From CAZAYY01 sp964489525 (lineage in GTDB: Bacteria > Chloroflexota > Anaerolineae > Anaerolineales > JABWBV01), in contig CAZAYY010000008.1 of NCBI GenBank assembly GCA_964489525.1, positions 1 to 64,000 of the forward strand: DNA of 64,000 nt. Reading direction: 5' to 3'. Shown one piece after another: positions 31,766-40,433 of the stretch. Position 1 is the first letter of the stretch. Each line of letters begins with the position of its first letter. Under the pieces are notes generated by a model. That model saw only the letters and a list, made by a program, of their open reading frames with translations. It was not told where the DNA came from and made no database searches. Both the position numbers and the translations under genes were made by a program.

Positions 31766-32760
31766 CCGCTGTTAACCCTGCTGCTTCACCTAACCCCCCC
31801 GACCTGATCCGGGTGGAAAAACTGGTCAAATATTTCCCTGTTCGCGGCGGTTTACTGCGCCGGGTGGTTGCCCATGTCCAGGCGGTGGACCAGGTTTCTT
31901 TCAATGTGCGCCAGGGTGAAACCCTTGGCCTGGTTGGCGAATCGGGTTGCGGTAAAACGACCGTTGGCCGTTCCATTTTACGCCTGATTGAGCCTACTGC
32001 TGGGAAAGTGGAATATAACGGCAAAGATATCCTGGCTCTCAAAGGCAGCGAGTTAAAAGCCATGCGCCGCGATCTACAAATCATCTTTCAAGATCCCTAC
32101 GCTTCGCTTGACCCGCGCATGCCCATTGGCGAGTCAATTGCTGAGGGCCTAAAAATTCACAACATTGGCACTGCCCGCGAAAGGTACGACCGGGTGATCG
32201 AGACCCTGCGCAAAGTTGGGTTAGAAGATTACCACGCCCGCCGCTATCCCCATGAATTTTCAGGCGGCCAGCGCCAACGCATTGGCATTGCCCGGGCGCT
32301 GGCGCTTCAACCCAGGTTCATTGTTTGCGATGAACCGGTTTCGGCCCTCGATGTTTCCATCCAATCTCAGGTGTTGAACATTTTGCGCGACCTGCAAAAA
32401 GATTTCAACCTGACTTATTTGTTTATTGCCCATAACCTTTCGGTGGTGGAGCACATCTCCGACCGGGTTGCGGTGATGTACCTGGGGAAAGTGGTTGAGA
32501 TGACCTCGCGCGACAGGCTTTACCACACCCCTCGTCACCCCTACACCCAGGCGCTGTTATCCGCCATTCCGGTTCCAGACCCTAGCGTCAAGCGTGAGCG
32601 CATCCTTCTTAAGGGCGATGTCCCCAGTCCTTTGAACCCGCCTGCCGGCTGCCGCTTCCACCCGCGCTGCCCTGTGGCCGTGGAGCGCTGCTCTCAGCAG
32701 GAACCTGAGTTTAAAGAGGTTGCCCCGGACCATTGGGTGGCTTGCTGGCTGGCGGAATAG
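31762..32760 (+). CDS. Peptide ABC transporter ATPase, OppF/DppF type
   Basis: A 332-residue second ATPase of the same importer. Walker A is GESGCGKTTVGRS, the signature is FSGGQRQRIGIARAL, and Walker B is FIVCDEPVSALD. The C-terminal Cys region is PAGCRFHPRCPVAVERC. AGGAGG precedes the ATG. OppD and OppF work as a heterodimer. The substrate class (peptides) comes from family knowledge. Confidence 0.9.
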   Translation: MTAVNPAASPNPPDLIRVEKLVKYFPVRGGLLRRVVAHVQAVDQVSFNVRQGETLGLVGESGCGKTTVGRSILRLIEPTAGKVEYNGKDILALKGSELKAMRRDLQIIFQDPYASLDPRMPIGESIAEGLKIHNIGTARERYDRVIETLRKVGLEDYHARRYPHEFSGGQRQRIGIARALALQPRFIVCDEPVSALDVSIQSQVLNILRDLQKDFNLTYLFIAHNLSVVEHISDRVAVMYLGKVVEMTSRDRLYHTPRHPYTQALLSAIPVPDPSVKRERILLKGDVPSPLNPPAGCRFHPRCPVAVERCSQQEPEFKEVAPDHWVACWLAE

Positions 32761-32840
32761 CCCCAATTCGCCCAGATAACCATGATACAATGGAAAAAAT
32801 TCAGTCCCTGGCCAGATTTATGACGAAGTAGAAAGCGATT

Positions 32841-34034
32841 ATGGCGGTATTTCAAGTTTTAATTGTGGATGATCAGCGTGAAGTAGCTCGGATGCTGCAC
32901 GCTGCGCTTGAGACCCTTGCCCACGAGTTTGTGGTCACGGTTGTGCCCTCTGGCGAAGAGGCTTTTCTTGAGGTTCGCCTGAAAAAGTTCGATCTGTTGG
33001 TCACCGATTTACGCCTGCCGGGTATGTCTGGGATTGAATTGATGAACCGGGTTCGTCCCCGCAAACCCGAAACCAAAATCATCCTGATTACCGGGGCAAC
33101 CGACACCAAATCCAAAAAAGAAATCGCTGCAGCCCAACCCGATGCCTTCTTCCCCAAACCCATTGAAATTCCAGATTTCTTGGATACTGTAGAGCGCCTC
33201 TTGGGTCTTCTCGCAGATTCATCTCCGGCTGCTGCCGCTTTTCCGGAAGCAGCCCCAACCCCTTCCCTGGTGGTTCCTCCCTACGCAGCTCCGCCGGCCA
33301 GCGTCAAACCCGCACACACCCAGGCGCTGCTCCCAGAGGATGATGAAGCACCTTCTGAAAAGCGCATTTCCGAAAGGCTGGCCCGCTTGCGCCAGGATGT
33401 CAAAGCCTCTGTGGTGATCATGCTGGACGACCGCGGGCAGGTATTGGTGCGCGCAGGCGAACTTCCCCACGAACAGTTTGAAAATGTTCTTGTTCCGGTG
33501 ATCATGGCCTCTTTTTCTGCCGGGCAAAAAGTCTCACTTTTCTTAGGTCAACAGACACCCCGTAACATCCAGGTGTTTCATGGGATTGAGTACGACCTGT
33601 GCCTTGCGGCTGTTGGCCCATCCTACGCCATGGTGGTGGCTGCCCCAGAGCTTGCTCTGGATGAGCGCTATATCAGATCCATTTCCGCCACGGTGGTAGA
33701 CCTGCTAACGCTGCTGCTCAATATTGGCGTCTCCCTCGTTCCGGCAGATGCACCGCCCACAACACCATTCAGTGTAGATATCGACAGCCTGGAAGATGAA
33801 ACCACTGCTGCAGAGGATGAAGACCTGCTCGCCCTGCTCGACAACGCCGATGCTGGCCTGGCAGCCGGTTCCCTGGATGATTTTTGGGGCGATTCCGCTT
33901 CCATCGAAGAAAGCAGCCCAATTTTTGATTCCGGCGTGATTACTTACGAACAGGCCCTGCAGCTTGGCCTGGCTCCAGGCGAAGAGAGCGCCCAAACCAC
34001 CGAACCCCCAAAAAAGAAGGACGGAGAAAAATAA
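32841..34034 (+). CDS. Response-regulator receiver fused to roadblock-like domain
   Basis: A 397-residue cytosolic protein. Residues 1-120 are a receiver: phospho-acceptor Asp in LLVTDLRLPG, acidic pair VDD near 9-11, switch Thr in ILITGAT, and conserved Lys in FFPKPIE. A Pro/Ala linker (about 125-170) follows. Residues about 185-295 look like a roadblock/LC7 domain (VVIMLDDRGQVLVRAGELP, then SLFLGQQTPRNIQVFHG). The tail is strongly acidic and ends in KKKDGEK. There is no DNA-binding or enzymatic output, so signalling is probably by protein contact, perhaps with a small GTPase. Its partners are not nearby. Confidence 0.75.
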   Translation: MAVFQVLIVDDQREVARMLHAALETLAHEFVVTVVPSGEEAFLEVRLKKFDLLVTDLRLPGMSGIELMNRVRPRKPETKIILITGATDTKSKKEIAAAQPDAFFPKPIEIPDFLDTVERLLGLLADSSPAAAAFPEAAPTPSLVVPPYAAPPASVKPAHTQALLPEDDEAPSEKRISERLARLRQDVKASVVIMLDDRGQVLVRAGELPHEQFENVLVPVIMASFSAGQKVSLFLGQQTPRNIQVFHGIEYDLCLAAVGPSYAMVVAAPELALDERYIRSISATVVDLLTLLLNIGVSLVPADAPPTTPFSVDIDSLEDETTAAEDEDLLALLDNADAGLAAGSLDDFWGDSASIEESSPIFDSGVITYEQALQLGLAPGEESAQTTEPPKKKDGEK

Positions 34035-34094
34035 ACCCACTTTCATCAAGAGGGGCAGCTGCCCTGGCTTTAATGAAAGCAAGGGCTTAAAGGA

Positions 34095-34124
34095 TTGCCA
34101 TCTTGCCAAACAGTATGATACAAT
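34095..34124 (+). promoter_or_regulatory. Promoter of tRNA-Gln
   Basis: TTGCCA (34095-34100), 18-bp spacer, TACAAT (34119-34124), 28 bp before the tRNA. Confidence 0.65.
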
Positions 34125-34152
34125 TTGCCCGCTCTTAACCCAGAGCATTCAT

Positions 34153-34223
34153 TGGGGAGTGGTGCAATGGCAGCACTGCGGACTTTGGATCCGTTAATCT
34201 TGGTTCGAATCCAGGCTCCCCAG
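34153..34223 (+). tRNA. tRNA-Gln (TTG)
   Basis: A 71-nt cloverleaf with acceptor TGGGGAG/CTCCCCA, anticodon stem GCGGA/TCCGT around CTTTGGA (anticodon TTG), T loop GGTTCGAATCC and discriminator G. CCA is not encoded. The 100 bp after it contain an 8-bp inverted repeat, TTACGAGC/GCTCGTAA (34283-34328), without a T run. Confidence 0.92.
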
Positions 34224-34352
34224 CTTAAAACGACAATGTCTGACGACGACCCTCACTTATATCCTGATAGATTTTCTCTCGATTACGAGCAGGTTTGTTC
34301 CCTATTGGAAAAGGACCTCCGCTCGTAATTTCGGTTTAAAATGGAGACATTC

Positions 34353-35093
34353 ATGCAAACCCAACCTGTCATTTTGGCTGCTGGCCAGGGAACCCGGATG
34401 AAATCCGACTTACCCAAAGTTTTGCATCCGGTTTTAGGTCATCCAATGGCCTGGTGGGCGCTGCAGGCTGCCCAGGCTGCAACCGGGGTGCGCCCGGTGA
34501 TGGTCATCGGGCATGGCGCCGACCAGGTTCGGGCTGCATTGGGGGAGGCCGCTGTGTATGTCTACCAGGCCGAACGGCTAGGCACGGGTCACGCAGTCCA
34601 GCAGGCCGAAGCAGCCGTGCGCGGCCAATGCGACCAGGTTTTGGTCACTTATGGGGATATGCCCCTGGTTTCCCCTGAAACCCTGCGCGGCCTGGTCCGG
34701 GCGCAAGAAGCTCACCCAGGGCCTTTTACCATGCTGACGGTCATGGCCGACAACCCCCGCGGCTTTGGCCGGATTGTGCGCAACCCCGATGGCTCTGTTC
34801 GGGCCATTGTCGAAGAGATTGCAGCCACACCAGAAATTTTAGCCATCAAGGAGCTTAACCCGGGCCTGTATTGTTTCAATTCCGAATGGCTCTGGCAGAA
34901 CATTCACCGCCTGCCCCTGACGATTAAGGGAGAATATTTCTTGACCGACCTGGTGGAAATTGCAGTGGGAGATGGACTTTCCGTCCAGGCGGTTGTGGCA
35001 GATTATGCTCAGGAATTGATTGGTGTCAACACCCCGCAAGACCTGGCCGACGCGGCCCAGGCCATGCAGGCCCGCCTGGATGCCGCCGCATAA
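34353..35093 (+). CDS. GlmU-like uridylyltransferase domain only
   Basis: A 246-residue nucleotidyltransferase that matches the pyrophosphorylase half of GlmU, which makes UDP-GlcNAc from GlcNAc-1-phosphate. Visible are ILAAGQGTRMKSDLPKVLHP, the uridine/sugar region ERLGTGHAVQQAE, YGDMPLVSPET, and NPGLYCFNSEWLW. It ends at VNTPQDLADAAQAMQ, exactly where the usual protein continues into the left-handed beta-helix acetyltransferase, which is missing here. The start at 34353 is chosen because GGAG lies 6 nt upstream. The acetyltransferase must be elsewhere, or this enzyme has another sugar substrate. Confidence 0.85.
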   Translation: MQTQPVILAAGQGTRMKSDLPKVLHPVLGHPMAWWALQAAQAATGVRPVMVIGHGADQVRAALGEAAVYVYQAERLGTGHAVQQAEAAVRGQCDQVLVTYGDMPLVSPETLRGLVRAQEAHPGPFTMLTVMADNPRGFGRIVRNPDGSVRAIVEEIAATPEILAIKELNPGLYCFNSEWLWQNIHRLPLTIKGEYFLTDLVEIAVGDGLSVQAVVADYAQELIGVNTPQDLADAAQAMQARLDAAA

Positions 35094-35099
35094 CATTAT

Positions 35100-36383
35100 A
35101 TGGATACTCAGCTTACGGGTTTATTGGTTTTTCTGGTTTTGTCTTTTCACCTTCCCTGGATTGCGGCTCGTTCCGCTTTTCTGGGGGTGCGCAAGGCGCG
35201 TTTGTTGGCCATGCGTGAGGATGCTGGTGTCGACATCCATCCCGTGGATGTGTTTTTGGATTCCACAACCCATCTGCGTGCCCGCCTGGTGTCGATCCAA
35301 TCGTTCTCCCGGGTTTTGCTTTTGGGACTGTCAACCGCACTTTTCTTCCCGCTGGCAGAGTCCAACCCGCTGGTTTGGTTAGGGCTTGGGCTGGTGATTT
35401 CGGGTTTTGGCATCGCCCTGATTGAAATTGCGGTTGAAGCCTATGTCATCCAAACCCCCGAAATTTGGGCCGTGCGTCTTGTCGGGTTTACCCAGGCTGG
35501 CCTTAAACTGTTGGTGCCGGTTTGGGCAATTCACCTGGTTTTTCTACGCTGGACAGAAGATGCCTCCGAGCCAGAGCCCCTCGAATTAGAAGACGAACTC
35601 ATCACCCTTTTAGACGCTTCTGAAGAAGATGGCCGTTTACAGGAAGATGAGCGCGAAATGATTCGCTCCGTGTTTCAGCTGCGCGAAACCATTGCCCGTG
35701 AAATCATGGTGCCGCGCATTGACATGTTGGCTCTAAACTCAGATACCGACATTCTCACCGCCACCGACCAGATGCTCGAGTCCGGGTTTTCGCGAGTGCC
35801 GGTGTATGAAGCGTTTATTGACAGGATTGTGGGCGTTTTGTATGTGAAAGATCTGCTGCGCCTGTGTCGCCTGGGGCAGCACAGCGGCCCAATCAGCCAG
35901 GTGCTGCGCAAGCCGTTTTTTGTACCCGAATCCAAAAAAGTGGATGATTTGCTGGCCGACATGCAGCGCGAACGAATTCACATTGCCATGGTTGTAGATG
36001 AATATGGCGGTGTGGCTGGCCTGGTGACGCTAGAAGACATTGTGGAAGAACTGGTTGGTGAAATTCAGGATGAATATGATAAAACCGAAGACCAGCTCTA
36101 CCAGGAAATTGAAGAAGGCGTTTTTGTTTTCCAGGGCAATGTTGCCTTGGAAGACTTTAACGACATTATGGAAACTCATTTCTCGGATGAAGAGGTAGAC
36201 ACCCTCGCCGGGTTGGTATACAGCCTCTTAGGGCATATCCCCAAAGATGGCGAGCAGCTGCAGGTAGATGGAATTCACCTGGTGGTAGACCAGGTCTTAG
36301 GCCGGCGAATCCGAAAAGTTCTTGTCCGGCGTGTTCCCCAAAACTCCGAACCTACAAAGGAAACCCCCGATGCTCTCGAATGA
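35100..36383 (+). CDS. CorC/HlyC-type membrane protein with CBS pair
   Basis: A 427-residue protein of the CNNM/CorC family, implicated in magnesium or other cation transport. Residues 1-150 hold about three to four membrane helices (CNNM domain). EREMIRSVFQLRETIAREIMVPRIDM is the classic junction to a CBS pair (about 195-325, with MVVDEYGGVAGLVTLEDIVEELVGEI). The C-terminal CorC_HlyC domain (about 340-415) ends GRRIRKVLVRRV. The start is 6 bp after the GlmU-like gene, and cdd overlaps its end by 14 bp. Confidence 0.88.
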   Translation: MDTQLTGLLVFLVLSFHLPWIAARSAFLGVRKARLLAMREDAGVDIHPVDVFLDSTTHLRARLVSIQSFSRVLLLGLSTALFFPLAESNPLVWLGLGLVISGFGIALIEIAVEAYVIQTPEIWAVRLVGFTQAGLKLLVPVWAIHLVFLRWTEDASEPEPLELEDELITLLDASEEDGRLQEDEREMIRSVFQLRETIAREIMVPRIDMLALNSDTDILTATDQMLESGFSRVPVYEAFIDRIVGVLYVKDLLRLCRLGQHSGPISQVLRKPFFVPESKKVDDLLADMQRERIHIAMVVDEYGGVAGLVTLEDIVEELVGEIQDEYDKTEDQLYQEIEEGVFVFQGNVALEDFNDIMETHFSDEEVDTLAGLVYSLLGHIPKDGEQLQVDGIHLVVDQVLGRRIRKVLVRRVPQNSEPTKETPDALE

Positions 36384-36774
36384 ACTTCGCGAAAAACTGG
36401 TGGATATTGCCCACAACGCCCGTCAGTGGGCGTATGCACCTTACTCAAACTACCCGGTTGGGGCAGCCTTGCTGACCAGCTCTGGAAAGGTATACGAAGG
36501 CGTTAATGTTGAAAACGCGGCCTATCCTTCGGGAATTTGCGCCGAAAGGGTGGCTGTGTTCAAGGCGGTTTCCGAAGGCGAGCGGAGTTTTGAAGCGGTG
36601 GCTGTGGTCACCAAAAATGGCGGTCCGCCTTGTGGCGCCTGTCGCCAGGTTTTGGCCGAGTTTGGGTTAGACCTGGTTGTCCTGATTGCGGATGAAAACG
36701 GGGCGGTGAAGGCCGAGCTGACCCTGCGCGAGCTGCTGCCCTCGGCTTTCGACCCAAAATTTTTGCCCAAATAA
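36370..36774 (+). CDS. cdd: Cytidine deaminase
   Basis: A 134-residue zinc enzyme that deaminates cytidine and deoxycytidine. The active site is VENAAYPSGICAERVA with zinc Cys57 and proton-shuttle Glu59; PPCGACRQVLAEF supplies Cys88 and Cys91. The length is that of the homotetrameric class. AAAGGA lies upstream of the chosen ATG at 36370, inside the corC end. Confidence 0.94.
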   Translation: MLSNELREKLVDIAHNARQWAYAPYSNYPVGAALLTSSGKVYEGVNVENAAYPSGICAERVAVFKAVSEGERSFEAVAVVTKNGGPPCGACRQVLAEFGLDLVVLIADENGAVKAELTLRELLPSAFDPKFLPK

Positions 36775-36940
36775 TTCCCTTTCCAGGTAGGTGTATAATA
36801 AAGTTAAAGTAGCTTGCTCAACCGAATCCGGTATCACCCTCTTCCCACGGGGCAGGAGGGCGGGGTTGAGATTTTATAAGTTAAGTGTTCAATTCTACCC
36901 CGGTTTAGGGGCGAGTTGCGACGGATAAAGTTGAGTTCAT

Positions 36941-37669
36941 ATGCGAATTTTGGTTATGTCTGATATTCATGGAAATCTTACCGCGCTGGACGCTGTGTTA
37001 AAACACGCCGGCGCGGTGGATGCAGTTTGGTGCCTGGGCGACCTGGTGGGGTATGGCCCAGACCCAGATGCTTGCGTGGAACGCATTGCCGAACTGCCCA
37101 ACCTCACCTGCATTCTTGGAAATCATGATGCCGCTGCAATTGGTAAATTGGATGTGATCACGTTTAACCCTGAAGCTCGTTTTTCGATTGAGTGGACCCG
37201 CTCCCAGCTTAAGGCTTCGTCTGCCCAGTTTCTCGATGCGCTGCCAACGGTTATGGAAAAAGACCGGGTTACCCTGACCCACGGAAGCCCCCGCAGCCCC
37301 ATTTTTGAATACCTTCTCGACACCTACCTGGCAGCGGCAAATTTCCCCCATTTTTCTACTGATGTATGTTTTGTGGGTCATACCCACATTCCCAGCCAGT
37401 TTATTCAAAAAAACGGCGAATCTTCTGTGGATTTAATTTTCCCGGTAGATTCGAAAGCCAAGGTACTTGAAACTCGCTCGATTATCAACCCCGGCTCCGT
37501 GGGCCAGCCGCGCGATCGCGACCCACGGGCTGCCTACGCCATTTTTGAACCCGAAATCCATACCTGGCAGCACTGCCGGGCAGAATACAACATTCCAGAA
37601 GTTCAGGCCAGGATGCGTAAAGCGCGCTTGCCCGAACGGCATGCAGTTCGCCTGGCAGAAGGTTGGTAA
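36941..37669 (+). CDS. Calcineurin-like metallophosphoesterase
   Basis: A 242-residue dinuclear-metal phosphoesterase. MSDIHGNLTAL, CLGDLVGYGPDP, LGNHDAA, the TLTHGSP segment and FVGHTH are all present in order, so the metal site is intact. It resembles the YfcE/MJ0936-like group. NPGSVGQPRDRDPRAAYAIFE is the usual C-terminal signature. It has its own upstream region with a TATAAT box near 36798. Substrate unknown. Confidence 0.87.
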   Translation: MRILVMSDIHGNLTALDAVLKHAGAVDAVWCLGDLVGYGPDPDACVERIAELPNLTCILGNHDAAAIGKLDVITFNPEARFSIEWTRSQLKASSAQFLDALPTVMEKDRVTLTHGSPRSPIFEYLLDTYLAAANFPHFSTDVCFVGHTHIPSQFIQKNGESSVDLIFPVDSKAKVLETRSIINPGSVGQPRDRDPRAAYAIFEPEIHTWQHCRAEYNIPEVQARMRKARLPERHAVRLAEGW

Positions 37670-37739
37670 CCGCGGCGCAGCGGTTTGCTGCTTGCTCGCT
37701 TTTTTCGTCTCTTTCCTGTTTCGCTCAACGGAGGTTGAC

Positions 37740-38669
37740 ATGACCCGCAAATGGATTTTCCTGGCACTGCTTTTTTCGTTGTGGGTTGGCGCCTGTTCAA
37801 CCGCCATGTCTGAAGAAATGTATTACGAAACCTCCAGCAGCCCGGCACCTGCTGCAGGTGCCCCGCGCGAGTTCCTCTCCGCCGAGGATACCAATACCTC
37901 TTTTAATTTCTCCAACCCCGCCCAGGTCGAGCGGGTCGTTATTCGCAACGGTTCCCTTTCCATTTCGGTGGTGGATGTCGAGGACACCCTGAAAAAAGCG
38001 GTTGCCCTGGCGGATGACTTGGAAGGCTACGTGGTTTCTTCTCAGTTATACCGGCGAACCCTGGCCAATGGTGCGGAACTGCCGCAGGCGGAAATTAGCC
38101 TGCGGGTGCCCGCCCAGCAGTTTGTGGCGGCCCTCGATTCTCTTTCTGGCTATGGACTGGAAGTGCTTTCGCGCAACGAAACCGGCCAGGATGTCACCCA
38201 GCAGTATACAGACTTGCAGTCGCGCCTGCGCAACCTGGAAAGTGCCGAAACTGCGCTGCAAAACATCTTGGAAAAAGCTGAAAAAACCGAAGATGTTCTC
38301 AATGTCTTCAACCAGCTCACCCAGGTGCGGGGTGAAATTGAAGTCATCAAAGGTCAAATCAAATATTATGAAGAATCTGCCGCCATTTCGCTCATTGAGG
38401 TGACCATCATTGCAGAACAGGCTGTGCAGCCGCTGCGCATTGGTGGTTGGCAGCCGGGTGGGGTGGCTAAGGAAGCTCTTCAGGCTTTGATTGATACCTT
38501 TGAGTTTTTGCTCAACGCCCTGATCTGGTTGGGCATTTATATTGTGCCCGTTGCATTGGTGATTTTTGGGCTGCTCATTCCGCTGCGTTGGGGACTGCGC
38601 CTGCTGCGCGCCCTCTGGCGGCGGGTGATGCCGAAATCCGAAAAAACCCCCAAAGCGGACAAAAGTTAA
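37740..38669 (+). CDS. DUF4349 lipoprotein
   Basis: A 309-residue envelope protein. The N terminus is a lipoprotein signal with lipobox VGAC (Cys20). The central part has the DUF4349 pattern VIRNGSLSISVVDVEDTLKKA followed by a long coiled coil (YTDLQSRLRNLESAETALQNI to VIKGQIKYYEES). A C-terminal membrane helix (LIWLGIYIVPVALVIFGLLI) and a basic tail end it. The ATG at 37740 is chosen because the signal peptide starts there. Function unknown; the layout suggests anchoring to the outside by lipid and to the membrane by helix. Confidence 0.85.
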   Translation: MTRKWIFLALLFSLWVGACSTAMSEEMYYETSSSPAPAAGAPREFLSAEDTNTSFNFSNPAQVERVVIRNGSLSISVVDVEDTLKKAVALADDLEGYVVSSQLYRRTLANGAELPQAEISLRVPAQQFVAALDSLSGYGLEVLSRNETGQDVTQQYTDLQSRLRNLESAETALQNILEKAEKTEDVLNVFNQLTQVRGEIEVIKGQIKYYEESAAISLIEVTIIAEQAVQPLRIGGWQPGGVAKEALQALIDTFEFLLNALIWLGIYIVPVALVIFGLLIPLRWGLRLLRALWRRVMPKSEKTPKADKS

Positions 38670-38711
38670 GCGAGCAGCCCCGACTGAAAAGCACGGGTAA
38701 GCCGTTACAAT

Positions 38712-39551
38712 TCAAGAAAACCGGACGGGCTTAAACAGGCTCTGGTCCAGACTGGCCGTGTTTTCTGGCCCGGCGGCTCGTAAAGCGGCCTCCACCTGGC
38801 CCGCATCCATGCGCAGCCCGGCCACATCCACCCCCCGGCAGGTATCGGGCAGGGGGGCAAACCACTGGCGCATACGCAGGAACATTTTTACAGCGCCGGC
38901 ATAGTTGCCGCGCTGGATTTGTAAATAGGCCACTGCTACCTGCAGAATGGCCCGGTAGAGTTCTTTGCCTGGGGTGGTGTCATCGTTCCAGGCATGTTCT
39001 AAAACCTCATGGGCTTCAAAATATTCCCCGGCGTTAAACAAAGCCAAGCCCTGCCGGGCAGTTTCAGAGAGGGGTTGGGCGCAGGCATCTTGAATGCCGG
39101 GCAGGTCGGGCAGGCGTGCGTACTTTCTCAGCAGTTCAGGCAACTGGCTCACAAAAGCCGAACGCGCCAAAACCGCATCTGCACCTGCGTCTTTCGCGGC
39201 AGCCATTACCTCGGTTTGCATGTGCGATCCAAATGCGATCAGCGGAATTCGCCGGGTTGCCGGAACAGACTTGAGCAGGGCAACCCACTGCTGCCAGGGT
39301 ATGGATGGGTTGTTTATGTCGAACACCAGAAGAACCGGCTGGCGCAGGCTGACCACATCCAACAACCAGCCGCTGGCGCCTTTCAAAGGCTCACCCAGGG
39401 TTCGAGCTTGCGCCGGATTGCTGCTTGAGGTGTCAAGGATGCCGGGCTGCTCCACCAACTCAACCTGAAACCCGGCTGCTTCTCCGGCGCTTTCAATCCG
39501 GGTTGAGAAATACAAATCGGCCACAAAGGCCATCACCAGCGGGCGGTTCAC
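38712..39551 (-). CDS. Pseudo-receiver fused to DUF309 domain
   Basis: A 279-residue protein. Residues 1-140 fold like a response-regulator receiver: VLLVFDINNP holds an Asp and IPLIAFGSH a Ser, but the usual Lys is replaced in AVLARSAF, so normal phosphorylation is doubtful. Residues about 160-265 are DUF309, with the signature FNAGEYFEAHEVLEHAW and a helical pair ELYRAILQVAVAYLQIQRGNYAGAVKMF. It overlaps the CitE-like gene by 4 bp and ends the carboxylase operon. Function unknown. Confidence 0.78.
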   Translation of the reverse strand: MNRPLVMAFVADLYFSTRIESAGEAAGFQVELVEQPGILDTSSSNPAQARTLGEPLKGASGWLLDVVSLRQPVLLVFDINNPSIPWQQWVALLKSVPATRRIPLIAFGSHMQTEVMAAAKDAGADAVLARSAFVSQLPELLRKYARLPDLPGIQDACAQPLSETARQGLALFNAGEYFEAHEVLEHAWNDDTTPGKELYRAILQVAVAYLQIQRGNYAGAVKMFLRMRQWFAPLPDTCRGVDVAGLRMDAGQVEAALRAAGPENTASLDQSLFKPVRFS

Positions 39552-40423
39552 GGTTTCTTTCCCTCCCTGGCTCGCGCCAGCACATTTTCTGCAGCGCGCA
39601 GCAGGGGCATATCAATCATCTTGCCATCCAGGGCGAAGGCCCCTTTGCCAGCTTTTTGGTGTTCTTGAAATGCGTCCACCAGCCGCTGAGCCTGGGCCAG
39701 GGCTTCCCCATCGGGTGTGTAAACCTGGTGAATCAGCGGCACCTGGCGCGGGTGAATGAGCTGTTTGCCGGTAAAGCCCATTTGCAGCCCATTTTGCGCC
39801 TGCCGGGTGAAACCCTCCAGGTCGTTAAAGTCGATATAAACCATGTCAATGGCCTGCAGCCCAAACGCCGCCGCATGGGTCACCAGGGCGCTGCGCCCAT
39901 AAAACACCTCCCACCCCTCAACGCTGCGGGCGGCGCCAATATCGGCGGCAAAATCCTCTGCGCCAAAAATCAGGCCATCCAGGCGCGGGGCGGCCTGGCA
40001 AATCCCCGCCAGGTTCACAATTCCCTGGGCCGATTCGACCACAGCCAGCAGCCGGATGCTGTTTTGCGGCCAGCCATGCTGGTTTTCGGCAGCCCGAATT
40101 TTTTCATCCACCCAGGCCAGTTGGCTGGCATTGGCTGCTTTGGGTATCACAATTCCATCCGGGTGAGCAAGCAGCACAGCAGCCAGGTCGGCCTCGGCCA
40201 GGGGGCTGTCCACGGCATTGATGCGCACCAGTTTTTCCGATCTTCCAAAGTCCAGTGTTTGCAGCGCCCTCACCACCACAGGGCGGGCTTCTTCTTTACG
40301 CTGCAGGGCTACCCCATCCTCCAAATCCATGCAAACACTGTCGGCGTCCAATTCCAGGGCGGCTTTTTCAATTTTGCGCCAGTCTGTACCTGGCATGTAA
40401 ATCAGCGAGCGGCGCAAGCGCAT
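39548..40423 (-). CDS. CitE-like HpcH/HpaI-family CoA lyase
   Basis: A 291-residue TIM-barrel enzyme of the citrate-lyase-beta group that includes malyl-CoA and citramalyl-CoA lyases. Motifs: RRSLIYMPGTDWRKIEKAA at the start, VCMDLEDGVA with the metal Glu/Asp, VRINAVDSP, ESAQGIVNLAGI, and FGAEDFAADIGA with the second metal Asp. The neighbouring MaoC hydratase suggests handling of a branched hydroxy-dicarboxyl-CoA such as citramalyl-CoA or malyl-CoA. The substrate is inferred. Confidence 0.85.
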   Translation of the reverse strand: MRLRRSLIYMPGTDWRKIEKAALELDADSVCMDLEDGVALQRKEEARPVVVRALQTLDFGRSEKLVRINAVDSPLAEADLAAVLLAHPDGIVIPKAANASQLAWVDEKIRAAENQHGWPQNSIRLLAVVESAQGIVNLAGICQAAPRLDGLIFGAEDFAADIGAARSVEGWEVFYGRSALVTHAAAFGLQAIDMVYIDFNDLEGFTRQAQNGLQMGFTGKQLIHPRQVPLIHQVYTPDGEALAQAQRLVDAFQEHQKAGKGAFALDGKMIDMPLLRAAENVLARAREGKKP

Positions 40424-40433
40424 CGGAAACTCC

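Noticed and set aside
34236..34328. 30-codon frame MSDDDPHLYPDRF... between tRNA-Gln and the GlmU-like gene
   Set aside because: No ribosome site and no recognisable family. Its end coincides with an 8-bp inverted repeat, so it may be chance.
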